Assembly: GCA_018369555.1 (NCBI GenBank)
Contig: JAGZCC010000073.1
Location: forward strand, 1 to 10,707
Origin: Thomasclavelia spiroformis
Lineage (GTDB): Bacteria; Bacillota_I; Bacilli_A; Erysipelotrichales; Coprobacillaceae
DNA length: 10,707 bases
Direction: 5' to 3'
Shown here one piece after another: positions 7,252 to 10,707 of this stretch (position 1 is its first letter; each line of letters begins with the position of its first letter). The notes beneath the pieces are model-generated. The model was given only the letters and a program-made list of their open reading frames with translations. It made no database searches and had not been told where the DNA came from. The position numbers and the translations under genes are program-made.

Positions 7252-7272
7252 TTTGAATCGATTCACTATATA

Positions 7273-7299
7273 GACAATAAATAAGCCATAATGGTTACA
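7273..7299 (-). promoter_or_regulatory. Candidate ECF-type promoter of the sigma operon
   Basis: On the minus strand TGTAAC (7299-7294) and TGTC (7276-7273) are separated by 17 bp. This matches in form the Bacillus sigma-X type consensus (TGTAAC, 17 bp, CGWC) except for one base. No convincing sigma-A -35/-10 pair exists in the same gap. ECF sigma factors commonly transcribe their own operon, so this would be an autoregulatory site. The T-tract of the upstream ATPase terminator overlaps its first bases. Confidence 0.45.
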
Positions 7300-7328
7300 A
7301 AAAAAGGATAGATTTTACTCTATCCTTT
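7298..7328 (-). terminator. Intrinsic terminator of the P-type ATPase gene
   Basis: On the minus strand AAAGGATAGA (7328-7319) pairs perfectly with TCTATCCTTT (7312-7303) around a 6-nt loop, and an uninterrupted run of seven T residues ends at 7299. It begins 6 bp after the ATPase stop codon. Confidence 0.9.
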
Positions 7329-7334
7329 AAATTC

Positions 7335-9935
7335 TTATCTATTTCTAATCCATTTAAGTAATTGGATTATTGGTAAATTTGCTAACGCTAAACCATAAAC
7401 AGTAAATAACTGTGGCATTGTTAAAGTTTGTACTTTAAACACAGCTTGTAAAAATGGCATTGTAACTACTAATGTAATTAACACAAATCCAATTAAAAAT
7501 GCTCCTTGTAAATACTTATTATTAAAGAATGACTTTTTAAATAAAACAGGTCTTTTTGATTTACAATTATAACCATGAACTAATCTAGATAAACATAATG
7601 TTGCAAAAGCCATTGTACTAGCTAAAACAGCGTTTTTATCTTGATATCCAATTGTAAATGCAATCATTGTCATTACTGCAATTACAAATCCTTCAATTCC
7701 TACACTTGTTAAAAATGGTTTAGTTAAAATTGACTCATTCATTGGTCGTGGTTTTTCTTCCATTACTTTCTTACTATGTGGTTCTAATCCAAGGGCGATA
7801 GCAGGTAAACTATCAGTAAGCAAGTTAATGAATAATAAATGTACCGGAGCAAATGGAACTGGTAAAGCCATAATTGAAGCATATAAAACAGCTAAAATAC
7901 CTCCAAAATTACCAGATAATAAAAATTGAATAGCATCTTTAATATGTGCATAAACATTTCGTCCATTTTCAATTGCTTTAACAATTGTTGCAAAATTATC
8001 GTCTGTTAAAACCATTGAAGCCGCATCCTTAGAAACTTCACTACCTGTAATTCCCATTGCAACACCAATATTAGCTTGTTTTAAAGCTGGGGCATCATTA
8101 ACACCATCACCAGTCATCGAAACAATATTTCCTTTTTCTTGCCACGCTCTAACAATTCTAATTTTATGTTCTGGAGAAACCCTTGCATAAACACGTTTAT
8201 CTTCAACAAAATCTTTTAATTGCTCATCACTTAAATTATCGATTTCACTACCTTCAACCGCTTGTGATTCATCAGTTAAAATTCCTATTCTTTTAGCAAT
8301 AGCTGAAGCCGTAATTTTATGGTCACCTGTAATCATAATTGGAATAATCCCCGCTTTGATACATTCTTTTACAGCAGCAGCACTTTCAACTCTTGGAGGA
8401 TCCATCATTGAAATTAAACCTAAGAAAATTAAATCATTTTCATCTTCAGGTACTAATGTCTTTTCTTGATCAAATTTTCGATAAGCAACTGCTAATACAC
8501 GTAAACCATTTTTCGAAAATTCTAAATTCATTTCATTTATTTTTTTGATATCATTTTCATTAATTGGTAATACTTCACCATTTTTTCTAATATATTTTGC
8601 TCTTTTAAGCAAAACATCAACGGCACCTTTAGTAACCATTGTATAACCATCTTTTAAAAGATGGAATGTTGACATCATTTTACGATCACTATCAAAAGGT
8701 AATTCGCTTAATCTTGGATATGCTTTTCTAACTCGTTGTGGCGGAACTCCTAGCTGATCAGCTAAATTAATTAATGCTGTTTCTGTAGGATCTCCAATTT
8801 CTTCTCCATCAATATTAGTTGAATCATTACACAAAATACTCAATCTCATCAAATCTTTGTGAACTGGATTAGATGGATCAATATCTTTAGCTACAATTCT
8901 TTTTTCATCAATATAATAATCTTCAACTGTCATTTTGTTTTGAGTTAGAGTTCCTGTTTTATCTGAACAGATAATTGAAACACTACCTAATCCTTCAACA
9001 GCTTGTAATTTACGAATAATTGCACCTTCTTTAGCCATCTTTTGTGTACCAAAAGATAACACAATTGTTACAATTGAACTTAACGCTTCAGGAATTGCTG
9101 CCACCGCTAAAGCAACCGCAAACATAAAGGCATCGCCAATATTTCCACCTTGATAAATATTTAGTCCAAACAAAATTGCACAAAATACAATAATTATAAT
9201 AGATAATTTTTTACCAAAATTATCTAAATTAACTTGTAACGGTGTCTTTTTTTCTTCAGTAGACTTTAATAATTGGGCAATTTTACCAACTTCTGTTTCC
9301 ATTCCAATTGCAGTTACTAAAAATTTTCCACGCCCATAAGTAACAAAACTACCAGAATATACCATATTAGTACGATCGCCTAAAGCCACTTGACCATCAA
9401 TAATATCCGTCTGTTTTTCAACAGCTAAACTTTCTCCAGTCAATGCACTTTCATCAACTTTCATACTTGCATTTTCAATAATTCTTCCATCAGCTGGAAT
9501 ATAATCTCCCGCCTCTAAATGAACCTCGTCTCCAACTGTTACTTCTTTACTTGGAATCTCAATAATCTTTCCATCTCTTAAAACTTTAGCACTTGGCGAT
9601 GATAACTCTTTTAAACTATTTAATGATTGCTCAGCCTTAACTGTTTGAACAGTTCCCAAAATTGCATTGATTGTAATAACAATCAAAATTACTATTGCAC
9701 TTTCTAAATCTCCTAAAAAGCCAGATATCAATGCTGCAATAATAAGAATTATAACTAAAAAATCCTTATATTGCTCTAAAAAAATCATTGGTATACTTTT
9801 TGCTTTAGTTTCAACAAGCTCATTTAAACCATAGTTTTCTTGATTAACTTTAACTTGTTGATTACTTAATGGTTCTAATGACCCATTAACTTCTTGTCGA
9901 ACTGAATCAATGTCTTTGTTGTAAAATGCGCTCAT
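7335..9935 (-). CDS. Type II P-type cation ATPase (Ca2+/Mn2+ exporter)
   Basis: An 866-residue membrane pump of the SERCA/PMR1/LMCA1 group. Motifs: actuator-loop TGES at 166-169; M4 site IPEAL at 281-285 (Glu283); phosphorylation site DKTGT at 325-329; KGA of the nucleotide domain at 436-438; MITGD at 534-538; TGDGVNDAP at 608-616; M5 GNFGG at 675-679; M6 NLLTDSLP at 704-711. About ten membrane segments are expected: two before the actuator domain, two before DKTGT and six after the hinge. The site II ligands (Glu283, Asn704, Asp708) are present, but the M5 glutamate of site I is Gly679, suggesting one ion per cycle. A Mn2+-type riboswitch in the leader makes Mn2+ efflux the likely role, with Ca2+ as the alternative. 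The ATG at 9935 has GGAGG six bases upstream. An in-frame ATG at 9962 lies in the leader terminator's T-tract and is rejected. Confidence 0.93.
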   Translation of the reverse strand: MSAFYNKDIDSVRQEVNGSLEPLSNQQVKVNQENYGLNELVETKAKSIPMIFLEQYKDFLVIILIIAALISGFLGDLESAIVILIVITINAILGTVQTVKAEQSLNSLKELSSPSAKVLRDGKIIEIPSKEVTVGDEVHLEAGDYIPADGRIIENASMKVDESALTGESLAVEKQTDIIDGQVALGDRTNMVYSGSFVTYGRGKFLVTAIGMETEVGKIAQLLKSTEEKKTPLQVNLDNFGKKLSIIIIVFCAILFGLNIYQGGNIGDAFMFAVALAVAAIPEALSSIVTIVLSFGTQKMAKEGAIIRKLQAVEGLGSVSIICSDKTGTLTQNKMTVEDYYIDEKRIVAKDIDPSNPVHKDLMRLSILCNDSTNIDGEEIGDPTETALINLADQLGVPPQRVRKAYPRLSELPFDSDRKMMSTFHLLKDGYTMVTKGAVDVLLKRAKYIRKNGEVLPINENDIKKINEMNLEFSKNGLRVLAVAYRKFDQEKTLVPEDENDLIFLGLISMMDPPRVESAAAVKECIKAGIIPIMITGDHKITASAIAKRIGILTDESQAVEGSEIDNLSDEQLKDFVEDKRVYARVSPEHKIRIVRAWQEKGNIVSMTGDGVNDAPALKQANIGVAMGITGSEVSKDAASMVLTDDNFATIVKAIENGRNVYAHIKDAIQFLLSGNFGGILAVLYASIMALPVPFAPVHLLFINLLTDSLPAIALGLEPHSKKVMEEKPRPMNESILTKPFLTSVGIEGFVIAVMTMIAFTIGYQDKNAVLASTMAFATLCLSRLVHGYNCKSKRPVLFKKSFFNNKYLQGAFLIGFVLITLVVTMPFLQAVFKVQTLTMPQLFTVYGLALANLPIIQLLKWIRNR

Positions 9936-9941
9936 ATTTTT

Positions 9942-9946
9942 CCTCC
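9942..9946 (-). promoter_or_regulatory. Ribosome-binding site that fixes the ATPase start
   Basis: GGAGG on the minus strand lies six bases before the ATG at 9935 and downstream of the alternative in-frame ATG at 9962. The riboswitch terminator ends just upstream, so the ribosome-binding site is transcribed only after antitermination. Confidence 0.8.
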
Positions 9947-9960
9947 ATTTTTTTACATAC

Positions 9961-10006
9961 AATAAAAGAGACTTTTATTGCATGTTTATGATGCAATAAA
10001 AGTCTC
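9961..10006 (-). terminator. Regulatory intrinsic terminator of the riboswitch expression platform
   Basis: A 16-bp perfect stem (minus strand 10006-9991 with 9983-9968, core AGACTTTTATTGCAT) has a 7-nt loop and is followed by TTTTATT. Its 5' arm (GAGACTTTTATT) is the same stretch that forms the 3' strand of the aptamer's closing helix P1. The two structures therefore exclude each other, the usual layout of an ON switch. Confidence 0.9.
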
Positions 10007-10093
10007 GCTGTTCCATTACGTTCCGGATGAGTAATCATCGTATTGACGAAAGCGTAAACACTTATTAAGTAGTGCCAGCTACTCCCTTTTATT
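9995..10093 (-). promoter_or_regulatory. yybP-ykoY (manganese) riboswitch aptamer
   Basis: Reading the minus strand from 10093: AATAAAAG opens P1, followed by the conserved GGGAGTAGC. A variable helix follows, then CGTCAATACG (loop L3 region), then CATCCGGAACG and finally CAGCGAGAC with CTTTTATT closing P1. GGGAGTAG, GTCAATACG, CCGG and the AGC(A/G)AGAC ending are hallmarks of the yybP-ykoY class, which binds Mn2+ where the two conserved loops meet. Binding stabilises P1 and frees the downstream gene from termination. The gene controlled is a P-type ATPase, a known partner of this class (for example L. lactis yoaB and pneumococcal mgtA). Confidence 0.93.
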
Positions 10094-10101
10094 TAAATAA
10101 C

Positions 10102-10130
10102 ATTATACCCTTTATTTTTATAAATATCAA
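10102..10130 (-). promoter_or_regulatory. Sigma-A promoter of the riboswitch-ATPase transcript
   Basis: On the minus strand TTGATA (10130-10125) and a perfect TATAAT (10107-10102) are separated by exactly 17 bp. The expected transcription start near 10095 falls a base or two before the aptamer's first helix, so almost the entire leader is riboswitch. Confidence 0.88.
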
Positions 10131-10273
10131 GCTATTTATAAAAATAAAAGTGAATTTGATAAAACATAATCACTTAATTTTAATATTTTGTAATATAGCA
10201 TAAAAAAATACTTTTATTTCCTATATATATTCAATTATTTTTTAAATCAACATAAAGTTAAAAATGATTTTTT

Positions 10274-10348
10274 TCATAAAATTCTCTTAATACACTTTTC
10301 TAACCTATGATCAACTGTAAAAATTTTTGCAAAACTTTCAGTAGCCGT
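10274..10348 (-). pseudogene. Relic of a small gene with ACG in place of the start codon
   Basis: A strong ribosome-binding site (GGAGG, 10361-10357) is followed eight bases later by ACG, then an open frame reading ATESFAKIFTVDHRLEKC and six further residues to a TGA. If the first codon were ATG, the product would begin MATESF, which looks like the start of a genuine small protein; from memory, short clostridial proteins of about 40-80 residues begin this way. The frame stops after 24 codons and no in-frame continuation of interest follows. It is best explained as a decayed gene, less likely as a short peptide using a rare ACG start. Confidence 0.4.
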
Positions 10349-10513
10349 AGTTATTACCTCCAAAATGGATTATACCGCACTTATTTTATATCACATTCTT
10401 AATAATATATTAATTTCAATGATATTATAACATATTTATACCCTACTTTTTGAAAAGTAGATTTTCTATTGCCAAATAAAAAGTCGCGTTACGAATTCAA
10501 GAAAGATAAACAT

Positions 10514-10602
10514 CTTATATGTAAATTTGACTTAATTATTAAATAATTATATTATACTTATAATTGTTAATATTACTAAGATATTTTCTTTTTACATATA
10601 AG
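10514..10602. repeat. 12-bp perfect inverted repeat flanking a promoter
   Basis: CTTATATGTAAA (10514-10525) and its exact reverse complement TTTACATATAAG (10591-10602) are separated by 65 bp. The interval holds a plus-strand promoter. The left arm is outside the predicted transcript, so the pair cannot act as an RNA hairpin from that promoter. The right arm runs into a Shine-Dalgarno-like AAGGAG. Confidence 0.55.
10527..10555 (+). promoter_or_regulatory. Plus-strand sigma-A type promoter
   Basis: TTGACT (10527-10532) and TATTAT (10550-10555) are separated by 17 bp. The spacer TAATTATTAAATAATTA is itself a perfect odd palindrome (8+1+8). Downstream AAGGAG (10600-10605) is followed seven bases later by CTG and a five-codon frame ending in TAA. 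No gene within the window starts from it; any target would lie beyond 10707. Confidence 0.55.
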
Positions 10603-10707
10603 GAGTAGTAATCTGAAAATAAAAATTATATAAGAAAAATAATTTATATCTAAAATAAGGCATAATGCCCCCTTACCCCCACGAATGTATACTATTCTTT
10701 TAGGGGT

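Larger units (their letters stand above)
10349..10707. other. Intergenic stretch without an intact gene
   Basis: Very AT-rich up to about 10655, then C-rich. It contains the promoter-like signal and inverted repeat listed separately, and a short palindrome (CTACTTTT at 10443-10450 with AAAAGTAG at 10453-10460). A minus-strand frame open from the window edge to a stop at 10576 (43 codons) is low-complexity and not convincing. No RNA gene is recognised. The A/T-rich 10131-10273 section on the other side of the relic also shows nothing recognisable beyond the ATPase promoter. Confidence 0.6.

Noticed and set aside
7240..7266. ATG at 7266 as start of the sigma gene
   Set aside because: It lies upstream of the strong GGAGG at 7247-7251, which correctly positions the TTG at 7239.
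9936..9962. ATG at 9962 as start of the P-type ATPase
   Set aside because: It lies at the riboswitch terminator's T-tract with no ribosome-binding site, whereas the ATG at 9935 has GGAGG six bases upstream.
10443..10460. Palindrome CTACTTTT / AAAAGTAG as a terminator
   Set aside because: The loop is only two bases, the following T-tract is weak, and no gene ends nearby on the plus strand; too little support to call.
10576..10707. Minus-strand frame open from the right edge (43 codons), possible C-terminal end of a gene
   Set aside because: The translation is low-complexity Ile/Leu/Phe over AT-rich DNA and the frame overlaps the plus-strand promoter and repeat; without the sequence beyond 10707 it cannot be supported.
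1..10707. tRNA, rRNA, CRISPR array or transposase gene
   Set aside because: No such gene, repeat-spacer pattern or transposase motif was seen on either strand.

Overview
This is an AT-rich window with strong Shine-Dalgarno sequences and one TTG start. The protein families (DUF1836, a short three-module MetH with a separate reactivation protein, an ECF sigma factor, a yybP-ykoY riboswitch) suggest a low-GC Firmicute. Erysipelotrichia/Coprobacillaceae-type gut bacteria are my best guess, inferred from protein style and not from any search.

Left, plus strand (1-4542): a structured leader hairpin, then a DUF1836 MerR-like putative regulator, then a methionine/one-carbon operon with its own promoter directly after the DUF1836 stop codon. 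The operon is metF (methylene-THF reductase), a stand-alone cobalamin-reactivation protein, and metH lacking its reactivation domain. The last three genes overlap each other. MetF supplies 5-methyl-THF, MetH uses it to methylate homocysteine, and the middle protein probably rescues oxidised cobalamin.

Middle, minus strand (4558-6290): murE and a small ParB/Srx-like protein joined by a TAATG overlap. They converge on metH and share one bidirectional terminator that overlaps both stop codons.

Centre right, minus strand (6291-7300): a two-gene unit of an ECF-type sigma factor and a single-pass membrane protein, probably its anti-sigma factor. An ECF-like promoter motif (TGTAAC-N17-TGTC) lies upstream and suggests autoregulation.

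Right, minus strand (7303-10130): a Ca2+/Mn2+ type P2 ATPase controlled by a complete yybP-ykoY (Mn2+) riboswitch. Its sigma-A promoter, aptamer and overlapping intrinsic terminator can all be read directly.

Right edge (10131-10707): about 580 bp with no intact gene. It holds a gene relic with a good ribosome-binding site but an ACG in place of the start codon, and a plus-strand promoter enclosed by a perfect 12-bp inverted repeat, which is an invertible-promoter candidate. It ends in a C-rich stretch cut by the window edge. The most speculative and potentially most interesting items are the inverted-repeat-flanked promoter, the sigma/membrane-protein pair and the murE-ParB-like coupling.
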